In this document: positions 35,999 through 45,364 of the stretch, piece by piece | Numbering within the stretch: position 1 is the stretch's first letter | Layout of the letters: every line of letters begins with the position of its first letter | NCBI GenBank assembly: GCA_027484575.1 | Contig: JAIXSQ010000008.1 | Location: 1 to 64,000 of the forward strand | From: Comamonadaceae bacterium | GTDB lineage: Bacteria > Pseudomonadota > Gammaproteobacteria > Burkholderiales > Burkholderiaceae_C | Reading direction: 5' to 3' | Length of the DNA stretch: 64,000 nt | Translations under genes and position numbers: made by a program | Notes under the pieces: generated by a model | What the model saw: the letters and a program-made list of their open reading frames with translations, nothing else | Database searches by the model: none | What the model was told of the DNA's origin: nothing

Positions 35999-37912
35999 AT
36001 GTCCCAGAACAAGCAAACACTGTCCTTCCAGGCCGAGGTCGCGCAGCTGCTGCACCTCGTCACCCACTCGCTGTACTCGAACCAGGAGATCTTCCTCAGG
36101 GAGCTGGTCTCCAACGCCTCCGATGCCTGCGACAAGCTGCGCTTCGAGGCGCTGGCCGACAACGGCCTGTACGAGGACGCGCCCAACCTCGAGATCCGCA
36201 TCGATTTCGACAAGGACGCGCGCACCCTGTCGATCACCGACAACGGCATCGGCCTGTCCATCCAGGAGGCGATCGACAACCTGGGCACCATCGCCAAGAG
36301 CGGCACCCGCGAGTTCATGGCGAAGCTCTCGGGCGACCAGAAGCAGGACGCGCAGCTCATCGGCCAGTTCGGCGTGGGCTTCTATTCGGGCTTCATCGTC
36401 GCCGACCGCATCACGGTCGAATCGCGCCGTGCCGGCCTGCCGCCCGAGCAGGGCGTGCGCTGGACCAGCGGCGGCACCGGGGCCTTCGAGGTCGAGGCCA
36501 TCACCCGCCCCCAGCGCGGCACCACGGTCACGCTGCACCTGCGCGAGGACGCCGGCGAGTACCTGGCCACCTGGAAGCTCAAGGGCATCGTGGGCAAGTA
36601 CTCCGACCACATCGGCCTGCCCATCCTGATGCGCAAGGAGGAGTGGAAGGAGGGCGCCGACGGCCAGCCCGGCGAGATGGTGCGCACCGACGACTGGGAG
36701 ACGGTCAACCAGGCCAGTGCGCTGTGGACCCGTCCCAAGAAGGACGTCACCGACGAGCAGTACACCTCGTTCTACCAGCAGATCGCGCACGACCACGAGC
36801 CGCCGCTGGCCTGGGCCCACAACCGGGTCGAGGGCAGCAGCGAGTACACGCAGCTGCTGTACATCCCCTCGCGCGCCCCGTTCGACCTCTGGAACCGCGA
36901 GAAGCCGGCCGGCGTGAAGCTGTACGTCAAGCGCGTGTTCATCATGGACGATGCCCAGGCGCTGCTGCCGGTGTACCTGCGCTTCGTGCGGGGCGTGGTC
37001 GACTCGGCCGACCTGCCGCTGAACGTCAGCCGCGAGCTGCTGCAGGAAAGCCGCGACGTGCGTGCGATCCGCGAGGGCTCGACCAAGCGCGTGCTCTCGA
37101 TGCTCGAGGACATGGCCAAGGCCGAGAAGGACGAGACCGCGAGCGAGGCCGACAAGGGCCGCTACGCCAGGTTCTGGGCCGAATTCGGCGCGGTGCTCAA
37201 GGAAGGCCTGGGCGAGGACTACGCCAACCGCGAGCGCATCGCGAAGCTGCTGCGCTTCGCCTCGACCAGCGCCGACACGCCCACCGTCTCGCTGGCCGAC
37301 TACAAGGGCCGCATGAAGGAGGGCCAGGAGGCGATCTACTACATCACCGCCGACACGCTGGCGGCGGCGCGGAGCAGCCCGCAGCTGGAGGTCTTCCGCA
37401 AGAAGGGCATCGAGGTGCTGCTGATGGCCGACCGGGTCGACGAGTGGGCGCTGAACCACCTGCACGACTTCGACGGCACGCCGCTGCAGTCGGTGGCCAA
37501 GGGCGCGGTGGACCTGGGCAAGCTGCAGGACGAGGACGAGAAGAAGAAGGCCGAGGAAGCGGCCGAGACCTTCAAGCCCGTGCTGGCCAGGCTGAAGGAG
37601 GCGCTCAAGGACAAGGCGCAGGACGTGCGCGTGACCTCGCGCCTGGTCGACTCGCCGGCCTGCGTGGTCGCGGGCGACGACGGCATGAGCCTGCAGCTGG
37701 CCCGCATGCTCAAGCAGGCCGGCCAGCCGGTGCCCGAGTCCAAGCCGGTGCTCGAGGTCAACCCCGACCACGCCCTGGTCAGGAAGCTGGACGGCTCGGT
37801 CCACTTCCACGATCTGGCGCACATCCTGTTCGACCAGGCGCTGCTGGCCGAAGGCGGCCTGCCCGAGGACCCGGCGGCCTACGTCAAGCGCGTGAACGCG
37901 CTGCTGGCGTAA
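35999..37912 (+). CDS. htpG: Molecular chaperone HtpG (bacterial Hsp90)
   Basis: A 637-residue cytosolic chaperone. The GHKL ATPase N-terminus shows [23 protein letters not shown] and [10 protein letters not shown]. The middle domain has [21 protein letters not shown] and [14 protein letters not shown]. Length matches the family. It forms an ATP-driven dimeric clamp that remodels client proteins. The start at 35999 gives the canonical HtpG opening ([15 protein letters not shown]). It is controlled by an evident sigma-32 promoter. Confidence 0.97.
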   Translation: MSQNKQTLSFQAEVAQLLHLVTHSLYSNQEIFLRELVSNASDACDKLRFEALADNGLYEDAPNLEIRIDFDKDARTLSITDNGIGLSIQEAIDNLGTIAKSGTREFMAKLSGDQKQDAQLIGQFGVGFYSGFIVADRITVESRRAGLPPEQGVRWTSGGTGAFEVEAITRPQRGTTVTLHLREDAGEYLATWKLKGIVGKYSDHIGLPILMRKEEWKEGADGQPGEMVRTDDWETVNQASALWTRPKKDVTDEQYTSFYQQIAHDHEPPLAWAHNRVEGSSEYTQLLYIPSRAPFDLWNREKPAGVKLYVKRVFIMDDAQALLPVYLRFVRGVVDSADLPLNVSRELLQESRDVRAIREGSTKRVLSMLEDMAKAEKDETASEADKGRYARFWAEFGAVLKEGLGEDYANRERIAKLLRFASTSADTPTVSLADYKGRMKEGQEAIYYITADTLAAARSSPQLEVFRKKGIEVLLMADRVDEWALNHLHDFDGTPLQSVAKGAVDLGKLQDEDEKKKAEEAAETFKPVLARLKEALKDKAQDVRVTSRLVDSPACVVAGDDGMSLQLARMLKQAGQPVPESKPVLEVNPDHALVRKLDGSVHFHDLAHILFDQALLAEGGLPEDPAAYVKRVNALLA

Positions 37913-37920
37913 GCCGGCGG

Positions 37921-37942
37921 TTCAGAGCGGATTCAGAGCGGA
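37921..37942. repeat. 11-bp tandem duplication at a gene end
   Basis: TTCAGAGCGGA occurs twice in tandem (37921-37931 and 37932-37942). The second copy holds the stop codon (minus strand) of the solute-binding gene, and the first holds another TGA in a different frame. It looks like a recent slippage duplication. Confidence 0.85.
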
Positions 37943-38631
37943 TCGAAGCCGGCCGCGGCGCGCGCCGCGGCGGCTTCCGGGCCGGCCAGCAGGTCGGCCA
38001 CCGCGGCACCCGCTTCGGGCGCAACCGCCGTGGCGGGCACGGCCGCGGTGTACACGGTGGCCAGCTCGAACGCGGGCGGCAGCGCACCGGTCAGCTGCAC
38101 GCCCGGCGTGTCCAGGATCTCGGTGAACTGCGTGCAGCCCACGGCGCCGGCGTCGCCGCTGTCGGCCATGACGCGCATCGCGGTGGCGCCGTTGGGGAAG
38201 GTGCGCAGGCGGGCGGCCAGTTCCTGGTCGAGCCCGAGCTGGCGCAGCACGCCCATGAAGTGGATGCCGGCCGTGGCCTTGACCGGGTCCGGAAAGTAGA
38301 TCGCGCTGGCGCCGCGCAGCAGCGCGGCCAGCGCCGGCCCGTCGGGCGCGCCGCGGGGCGGCTGCCCCGCCGGCAGCGCGATGCCGGTGCGCACGCGGCC
38401 CACCGGTCGGGCCGATCCGGGCGCCACGCGGCCCTGCCGCTCCAGGTCGTCGACCAGCGTCTGGCTGAGCACCAGCAGGTCGCAGGCCGTGCCGGCCAGC
38501 AGCAGGTCGCGCATGGCGCCGACGGCGCCGAACTGGCCCTGCACCTGCAGGCCCCGCGTCGCCAGCGCCTCGCCCAGGCGGCGCACCAGGCCATGCGCGG
38601 CGCCGCCGCTGAGGATGTGGACGGTCTGCAT
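37933..38631 (-). CDS. ModA-like substrate-binding protein without signal peptide
   Basis: A 232-residue protein of the type-II solute-binding fold seen in molybdate-type binding proteins (VHILSGGAAHGLVRRL; GTACDLLVLSQTLVDDL; then IYFPDPVKATAGIHFM). No signal peptide is visible, so it may be cytosolic or use an undetected start. No ABC permease or ATPase lies nearby. It follows two Bug genes in the same direction with 33 bp between, suggesting a metabolite-sensing or binding role with them. Function uncertain. Confidence 0.7.
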   Translation of the reverse strand: MQTVHILSGGAAHGLVRRLGEALATRGLQVQGQFGAVGAMRDLLLAGTACDLLVLSQTLVDDLERQGRVAPGSARPVGRVRTGIALPAGQPPRGAPDGPALAALLRGASAIYFPDPVKATAGIHFMGVLRQLGLDQELAARLRTFPNGATAMRVMADSGDAGAVGCTQFTEILDTPGVQLTGALPPAFELATVYTAAVPATAVAPEAGAAVADLLAGPEAAAARAAAGFDPL

Positions 38632-38664
38632 CGGGTCCTTGTCTCGTGTCTGTCGGTCTGTCGG

Positions 38665-39654
<990 letters not shown>

Positions 39655-39672
39655 GCGGCCTCCTGCGTTGGC

Positions 39673-40644
39673 TTATTCGACCTTGCCGATCTTGCGCACG
39701 ACCTCGGACATGCGCCGGATGTCCGACTGCACGTAGCGCTCGAAGTCGGGCGTGTCCTGGTACAGGATGGGGCTGCCGGCATTGCCGATCACCTCGCGCA
39801 CCTTGGGATCGTTGCCGGCCGCGCGGGCCGCGGCGCGCAGGCGCTGCGCGATGGGCTCGGGCACGCCGGCGGGGATGAACAGGCCCGACCACTGCGCGTA
39901 CTCGGCGGGGTAGCCCTGGTCCTTGAGCGCCGGCACGTCGGGCATGGACTCGAGCTTGCCGTTGCCCCAGTGCGCCAGCACGCGCAGCTTGCCCGACTTG
40001 ACGTGCTGCAGCACCGTCGCCGGCCCGCTGGACACCGCATCGACCTGGCCGCCCAGCAGCGCCACCACGGCGGGGCCCGCGCCGGTGAAGGGCACATGGG
40101 TCATCTTGACGCCGGCGGTCTGCGCCAGGATCTCCATCGGCACGTGCATGGTCCCGTAGTTGCCCGAGGAGCCGTAATTCAGCTTGCCCGGGTTGCGGCG
40201 GGCGTCCTCGACGAAGTCCTTGACCGTCTTCCACGGCGACTCGGCACGCACGGCCAGCACCGTGGGGTCGGCGGTGAAGCGGGCGATGGGGCGCAGCTGG
40301 CCGTAGGCATACAGCGGCGCGCGGCCCAGCAGGCCGTCGGCCTCGGGCAGCACGCTGTACGAGGACAGCGCCATCAGGATCGTGTAGCCGTCGGGCGCGG
40401 CCTTGGCCGCCTGGCCCATGCCGATGCCGCCGCCGGCGCCGCCCTTGTTCTCGACCACCACGGGCTGGCCCAGCTCGCGGCCCATGGCCTCGGCGACGGG
40501 GCGGCCGACGATGTCGGCCAGGCCGCCGGCCGGGAAGGGCACGACCATGGTGATGGGGCGGGACGGATAGGGGGCCTGGGCGTGGACCAGGCCGGTGGCG
40601 GTGGCGGCCAGCAGGGCGGCGGCCAGGGCGGTGCGACGGCGCAT
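39673..40644 (-). CDS. Bug/TctC-family substrate-binding protein
   Basis: A 323-residue periplasmic protein with signal LAAALLAATATGLVHAQA, opening YPSRPITMVVPFPAGGLADI, and VVENKGGAGGGIGMGQAAKA. An AAGGAG ribosome site precedes ATG 40644. First gene of the binding-protein cluster; its promoter region is shared with the divergent hydrolase gene. Confidence 0.92.
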   Translation of the reverse strand: MRRRTALAAALLAATATGLVHAQAPYPSRPITMVVPFPAGGLADIVGRPVAEAMGRELGQPVVVENKGGAGGGIGMGQAAKAAPDGYTILMALSSYSVLPEADGLLGRAPLYAYGQLRPIARFTADPTVLAVRAESPWKTVKDFVEDARRNPGKLNYGSSGNYGTMHVPMEILAQTAGVKMTHVPFTGAGPAVVALLGGQVDAVSSGPATVLQHVKSGKLRVLAHWGNGKLESMPDVPALKDQGYPAEYAQWSGLFIPAGVPEPIAQRLRAAARAAGNDPKVREVIGNAGSPILYQDTPDFERYVQSDIRRMSEVVRKIGKVE

Positions 40645-40665
40645 GGGGTGTCTCCTTCAGCGCGT

Positions 40666-40675
40666 TAGCATGCTA
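40666..40675. promoter_or_regulatory. Palindrome between divergent Bug and hydrolase genes
   Basis: TAGCATGCTA is a perfect 10-bp palindrome in the 66-bp divergent gap, centred 26 bp from one start and 40 bp from the other. It could be an operator or part of a promoter. Confidence 0.4.
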
Positions 40676-40710
40676 CATTGCCGCGCCGCCAAATCTGAGG
40701 GTTGACCCGC

Positions 40711-41586
40711 ATGAAGATCGCCGCCTACCTCGACCGTGGCCAGCCCCAGGTGGGGCTGGTGTCCGCCGACCTGCAATCGGTCGCGCCGTTCCAGCTGCCG
40801 CCGGCCGAGGCCGCGCTGGGTGCCCAGGCCATCGTGGCCCTGCAGGCGGCCGGGCAGCCGCTGCCCGCCACCGGCGCGCCGGTGCCGCTGGCCTCGGTGC
40901 AGCTGCTGGCGCCCCTGCCGCGGCCGCGCCGCAACGTCTTCTGCGTCGGCAAGAACTACCACGCGCATGCCAAGGAGTTCGCCGGCAGCGGCTTCGACAG
41001 CAGCGCCAAGTCGGGCGGCGACATCCCGTCGGTGCCGATCGTCTTCACCAAGGTCCCCGAGTGCGTGGTCGCGCCGGGCGCCACCATCGAGATCCCCGCG
41101 GCCGTCTCCACCGCGATCGATTACGAGGCCGAGCTGGCCATCGTGATCGGCAAGGGCGGCAAGGGCATCCAGAAGGCCGACGCGATGGCGCACGTGTGGG
41201 GCACCACCATCGTCAACGACGTCACCTCGCGCGACTGGCAGAGCCGCCACCAGCAGTGGGACATGGGCAAGTCCTTCGACACCTTCTGCCCCATGGGCCC
41301 CTGGCTGGTCAGCGCCGACGAGTGCGACGGCACCCGCACCCGCGTGCAGTGCTGGGTCAACGGCGAGCTGCGGCAGGACGCCTCGACCACCGACCTCATC
41401 TTCGACATCCCCACGCTGATCGAGACCATCTCGGCCGGCATCACGCTGTACCCGGGCGACGTGATCGCCACCGGCACCCCGGTGGGCGTGGGCATCGGCT
41501 TCAAGCCGCCCAGGTACCTGCAGGCCGGCGACGTGGTGCGCATCACCATCGACGGCATCGGCACGCTCGAGAACCCGGTGCGCTGA
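40711..41586 (+). CDS. Fumarylacetoacetate hydrolase family protein
   Basis: A 291-residue protein with the FAH-domain core: NVFCVGKNYHAHAKEF, then DYEAELAIVIGKGGKGI (acidic metal ligands) and VNDVTSRDWQ, PGDVIATGTPVGVGIG. These are typical of bacterial FAHD1-like hydratases, hydrolases or decarboxylases. ATG 40711 is preceded by GAGGG. It probably cleaves or decarboxylates a ketoacid intermediate, perhaps derived from the ligand of the divergent Bug proteins. Exact reaction unknown. Confidence 0.9.
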   Translation: MKIAAYLDRGQPQVGLVSADLQSVAPFQLPPAEAALGAQAIVALQAAGQPLPATGAPVPLASVQLLAPLPRPRRNVFCVGKNYHAHAKEFAGSGFDSSAKSGGDIPSVPIVFTKVPECVVAPGATIEIPAAVSTAIDYEAELAIVIGKGGKGIQKADAMAHVWGTTIVNDVTSRDWQSRHQQWDMGKSFDTFCPMGPWLVSADECDGTRTRVQCWVNGELRQDASTTDLIFDIPTLIETISAGITLYPGDVIATGTPVGVGIGFKPPRYLQAGDVVRITIDGIGTLENPVR

Positions 41587-41655
41587 AGGCGCGCCGACGC
41601 GCGGACGCGGCGCCGGCGCACACGCCGGCCGCCCGCCGCGGGGCATGGTCGTGCC

Positions 41656-42006
41656 ATGCGAACCCTCCTGGCCTTTCTCACCCGCGCGCCGCTGGCGCTG
41701 CTGCTCGCCGGCGGCCTGGCCGGCTGTGCGGGCGGCCTTGGCGCGGGCGCCGGCATCAGCGTGCCGGTGGGGCCGGTCTCGGTGGGCATCGGCGCCGGCA
41801 CCGGCGGGCTGTCGGTGGGCGTGGGCACGGGCGTCGGCCCGGTCGGCGTGGGGGTCGGCGTCAACCAGCGCGGGCAGGTCTACACCGGCGCCGGCGTGGG
41901 CGTGAGCACGCCCATCGGCGGCGGGGCCAGCGCGGGCGTGGGGGTGGGCACGGGCACCGTGATCTACGACCCCAACAAGCCGCGCGAGGCGCAGCAGGCG
42001 CGCTGA
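41656..42006 (+). CDS. Small glycine-rich lipoprotein
   Basis: A 116-residue protein with a lipoprotein signal ending in LAGC (lipobox). The mature part is almost wholly Gly/Val/Ser repeats (VGPVSVGIGAGTGGLSVGVG) and a short charged C-terminus. Low-complexity beta-like repeats suggest a surface or envelope role. No family assigned. It lies 69 bp after the hydrolase gene. Confidence 0.7.
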   Translation: MRTLLAFLTRAPLALLLAGGLAGCAGGLGAGAGISVPVGPVSVGIGAGTGGLSVGVGTGVGPVGVGVGVNQRGQVYTGAGVGVSTPIGGGASAGVGVGTGTVIYDPNKPREAQQAR

Positions 42007-42022
42007 GCGCCGCCCGCGCTCA
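42004..42022. terminator. Hairpin formed by two convergent stop codons
   Basis: TGAGCGC (42004-42010) and GCGCTCA (42016-42022) pair perfectly around a 5-nt loop. The arms contain the TGA of the lipoprotein gene and of the minus-strand SrkA gene. Same design as at 13108-13128; no U-tract. Confidence 0.5.
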
Positions 42023-43030
42023 GGCCACCAGCGCCGGCTCCTCCATCGCCTCGGCCTGGTCCTGCAGCTGCTGGATCTGGCCCTTCCAGTAGTCGCTGCT
42101 GCCGAACCAGGGGAAGGCCGGCGGGAAGGCCGGGTCGTCCCAGCGGCGTGCCAGCCAGGCGCTGTAGTGCACCAGCCGCAGCGTGCGCAGCGCCTCGACC
42201 AGGGGCAGCTCGGCGCGGTCGAAGTCGCGCACCTGCTCGTAGCCGTCGAGCAGCGCGCCCAGCTGCTGCTGGCGCTGGGCGCGTTCGCCCGACAGCAGCA
42301 TCCACAGGTCCTGCACCGCCGGGCCCATGCGGGCGTCGTCGAAATCGACGAAGTGCGGTCCCTCGCCGGGCACCCACAGGATGTTGCCGGGGTGGCAGTC
42401 GCCGTGCAGGCGCAGCAGCCGGTGGCGCGGCGCATAGCCGCCGTCGCTGCCGCCCAGCGCCTGGGCGGCGGCCTGCAGCGCGGTGTCGCAGGCCCGGCGC
42501 CAGTCGGCCTCGACGTCCAGCGGCACCTTGCCGTTGGCCAGCAGCCAGTCGCGCGCGGCCCAGCCGAACTCGCGCAGGTCCAGCGTGGGGCGCTGCGCGA
42601 AGGGGCGGGCCGCCCCCACCGTGTGCAGCCGCGCCAGGAAGCGGCCGATCCACTCGAGGACCTCGGGATCGTCCAGCTCGGGCGTGCGGCCGCCGCGGCG
42701 CGGGCTGGCGCTGAAGGCGAACCCGGCGTGGTGGTGCAGCGCGCGGCCCTGCAGCACCAGCGGCGGCACGGCCGGCACCTCGGCCGCGGCCAGCTCGGCC
42801 GCGAAGGCATGCTCCTCGGCGATGGCCTCGTCGCTCCAGCGGCCGGGCCGGTAGAACTTGGCCACCACCTGCGCGTGGCCCTCCACCGGCTCCTCGAGCC
42901 CGACCTGGTAGACGCGGTTCTCGTAGCTGCTCAGCGCGAACAGGCGGCCGTCGCCGTGCAGGCCGACGCTGCTCAGCGCGTCGAGCACGGTGTCGGGGGT
43001 GAGGGTGTCGTAGGGATGCGCGGCGGGCAT
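42020..43030 (-). CDS. srkA: Stress response kinase SrkA (YihE/RdoA family)
   Basis: A 336-residue aminoglycoside-phosphotransferase-fold kinase: N-terminal SYENRVYQVGLEE and VVAKFYRPGRW (ATP-binding Lys), catalytic loop LHGDCHPGNILW, metal-binding VDFDDARMGPAVQDLW. Length and motifs fit SrkA, a cytosolic Ser/Thr kinase that counteracts stress-induced cell death in enterobacteria. Monocistronic in appearance. Confidence 0.88.
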   Translation of the reverse strand: MPAAHPYDTLTPDTVLDALSSVGLHGDGRLFALSSYENRVYQVGLEEPVEGHAQVVAKFYRPGRWSDEAIAEEHAFAAELAAAEVPAVPPLVLQGRALHHHAGFAFSASPRRGGRTPELDDPEVLEWIGRFLARLHTVGAARPFAQRPTLDLREFGWAARDWLLANGKVPLDVEADWRRACDTALQAAAQALGGSDGGYAPRHRLLRLHGDCHPGNILWVPGEGPHFVDFDDARMGPAVQDLWMLLSGERAQRQQQLGALLDGYEQVRDFDRAELPLVEALRTLRLVHYSAWLARRWDDPAFPPAFPWFGSSDYWKGQIQQLQDQAEAMEEPALVA

Positions 43031-43105
43031 GCGCGATTGTCGGTGACGGCGATCGCCCCCGCGTCGGCGCCCGCGGGCGGAGCCGTCGTGCCCGCGCCCG
43101 CGGCC

Positions 43106-44563
43106 TCAGGCCGGCACGGCGTCACCGGACGGCATGTCCTGCCGCGCCGCCACCGCCAGCGCATCGAACGGCACCGCCTGCTTGACCAGCAGCACGCTGC
43201 AGGGCGCGGCCATGGCCACCCGGGCCGGCACCGTGGGCACCAGCCGCTGCAGCGGCACGCCATGGGTGGCGGCGCCCAGCACCAGCAGGCTGACATGGTT
43301 GCCGGCCGCATAGGCGACCAGGGCCTGTGCCACGTCGGCCGCCTCGATCACGTGGAAGGACGCCTGGTGGCCGTCCAGCCGCAGCCCCTGCGCCCAGCGC
43401 CGCATGCGCTCGAGCAGTTCGCGGTGCAAGGCGATCTCGTCGCCCATGGCTGGCGTCGACACCACGCCCACGCAGGCCAGCCGCGCCCCGGGCCGGATGC
43501 CCAGCGAGCGCTGCACCGCGGACTTGAGCGCATACAGCGTGGCGTCGCTCACGTCGCGATGGGGCAGCGCCACCATCACGATCGGCACCTCGCCCACCTG
43601 CGCCACCGGCAACGGGCTGGGCTGGTAGGAGGCGCCGGCGGCGCGCAGCCAGCGCGCCAGCCGCGTGCGCAGCGGCGCGCGCGTGAGCAGCGCCGCGCGG
43701 GCGCCCAGGGCCACCTGCCCGGGATGCGCGAGGTCGAAGGCCAGGTGCGCGGCCGACGGGTAGCGCTGCGCGGCCTGCGGCTCCAGGCAGCGCAGGATCA
43801 CCTCCTGCAGCCAGGGCGGCAGCTGCGGCCGCAGCGCGCGCGGCGGCCGCGGCTCCAGCCACAGCCGCTGGCGCAGCCCGCCCGTGGTCTGCGGCTCGCC
43901 GAAGGGCAGCTCGCCGGTGGCCAGCTCGTACAGCATCACGCCGATGGCGAACACGTCGCTGCGCGGGTCGCCCCGCATGCCCACCACCTGCTCGGGGGCG
44001 ATCCAGGCGGGCGAGCCCACCGCTGGCCGCAGCTCCTCGGCCAGCAGGTCGGGCAGGTGGGCCTGCCAGCTCAGGCCGAAGTCGAGCAGCACCGCATGGC
44101 CGTCGGGGTGCAGCATCACGTTGGCCGGCTTGAGGTCCAGGTGCACCGCGTTCTGCTGGTGCAGGCTGTGGGCCGCCACGGCGATCGCATGGCCCAGGCG
44201 GGCGATCGCCTCGGGCTGCAGCGGCGCCTTGCCGGCACGCGCCTCGTCCAGCACCTGCTGCAGCGTGCGCCCGGGCACGCGTTCCATCACCAGGTAAGGC
44301 AGCCGGGCCAGGTCGCCCGCGGCCACGAAGCGCGGCACGTGCGGGCCGCTCACCGACTGCAGCACCAGCTGCTCGACCTCGAAGCCCACCAGGTTCTCGG
44401 CGCCGTCGCCACCACCCATCTTCGGCACCTTCATCACCAGCGGGAACGGTGCGCTGCGCCCGTTCGCATAGGCCACGCCGAAGACCTGCGCCATGCCCCC
44501 CGCGTGCAGCAGTTCCTGCACCGCGAAGCCGTCGATCTCGGTGCCGGGTGCGGGTTGTCTCAT
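43106..44563 (-). CDS. Bifunctional Ser/Thr protein kinase / universal stress protein
   Basis: A 485-residue fusion. Residues 1-285 form a eukaryotic-like kinase: Gly loop LLHAGGMAQVFGV, Lys45, catalytic HLDLKPANVM (Asp143; the usual HRD Arg is Leu), DFG at 161-163 and GSPAWIAPEQ. Residues about 340-470 form a UspA-like domain ending VLGAATHGVPLQRL and APCSVLLVK. GGAGGAGG precedes ATG 44563. The start overlaps the stop of the phosphoesterase gene by 4 bp, linking the two functions. Substrates unknown. Confidence 0.88.
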   Translation of the reverse strand: MRQPAPGTEIDGFAVQELLHAGGMAQVFGVAYANGRSAPFPLVMKVPKMGGGDGAENLVGFEVEQLVLQSVSGPHVPRFVAAGDLARLPYLVMERVPGRTLQQVLDEARAGKAPLQPEAIARLGHAIAVAAHSLHQQNAVHLDLKPANVMLHPDGHAVLLDFGLSWQAHLPDLLAEELRPAVGSPAWIAPEQVVGMRGDPRSDVFAIGVMLYELATGELPFGEPQTTGGLRQRLWLEPRPPRALRPQLPPWLQEVILRCLEPQAAQRYPSAAHLAFDLAHPGQVALGARAALLTRAPLRTRLARWLRAAGASYQPSPLPVAQVGEVPIVMVALPHRDVSDATLYALKSAVQRSLGIRPGARLACVGVVSTPAMGDEIALHRELLERMRRWAQGLRLDGHQASFHVIEAADVAQALVAYAAGNHVSLLVLGAATHGVPLQRLVPTVPARVAMAAPCSVLLVKQAVPFDALAVAARQDMPSGDAVPA

Positions 44564-45324
44564 CGTGCCTCCTCCAGGCGGTCGGCGAACTGCGCGGGCA
44601 GCCCCGCACGACGGATGGCCGCGGCAGCGGCCTGGTGGTCGTAGGCCACGCGGTGGAACGTCAGGCGCGCGACCGGCGTCGGCTCCCACAGGGCGTACAT
44701 CGCCCGGTGGTCGCCGTCGCGCGGCTGGCCCACCGAGCCGACGGTGGCGAGCCAGCGGCGGTGCGGACCGACGGGGATGGGCGCGCCGGGCACGGGATCG
44801 AAGGCCATCAGGTCCCCGCGCCGGCCCGCATAGAACAGGCGCTGGTGGTGCACGTGGCCGCCGAAGACGTAGCGCACGCCGGGCCCGGCGCAGGCGGCCT
44901 CGAGGCTGGCGGCCGCGCGCCGCGGATGGTCGACGTAGTGCCAGGCGGCGGGGGCGTCGGCGCTCGCGTGCACGAACAGCGCCGGGCCGTCGGCGTGCAC
45001 CAGCGGCAGCGCCGACAGGAACGCGCGCTGGTCGGCCGTCAGCTGCGCGTGGGTCCAGGCCGCGCTGGCGGCGCCGGCCGACGCGTCGGCGCCCGCGGCG
45101 GCCACGCCGCGCACGGCCAGTTCGTCGTGGTTCCCCTGCAGTGCGAAGCCGCCCTCGGCCAGTTCCGCCTGCACGAGGTCGACCACCTCCGCCGGTTCGG
45201 CCCCGTAGCCCACGAGGTCGCCCAGGAACGCCACCGGCCCGGCGCCCTGCGCGCGCGCATGGGCCAGGCAGGCCTGCGTGGCGCGCAGGTTGGCGTGCAG
45301 GTCGGAGAGCAGGGCCAGGCGCAT
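44560..45324 (-). CDS. Metallophosphoesterase (ApaH/YfcE-like)
   Basis: A 254-residue calcineurin-like phosphoesterase with all metal motifs: SDLHAN (Asp8, His10), GDLVGYG, GNHD and GHVHHQ. It could remove phosphate from proteins or hydrolyse nucleotides. Overlap with the kinase-USP gene suggests it balances that kinase, which is inference. Confidence 0.88.
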   Translation of the reverse strand: MRLALLSDLHANLRATQACLAHARAQGAGPVAFLGDLVGYGAEPAEVVDLVQAELAEGGFALQGNHDELAVRGVAAAGADASAGAASAAWTHAQLTADQRAFLSALPLVHADGPALFVHASADAPAAWHYVDHPRRAAASLEAACAGPGVRYVFGGHVHHQRLFYAGRRGDLMAFDPVPGAPIPVGPHRRWLATVGSVGQPRDGDHRAMYALWEPTPVARLTFHRVAYDHQAAAAAIRRAGLPAQFADRLEEAR

Positions 45325-45364
45325 GGCCGTTCATGATGGACGGTCGGCCGGCGCCCGCCTTGCG

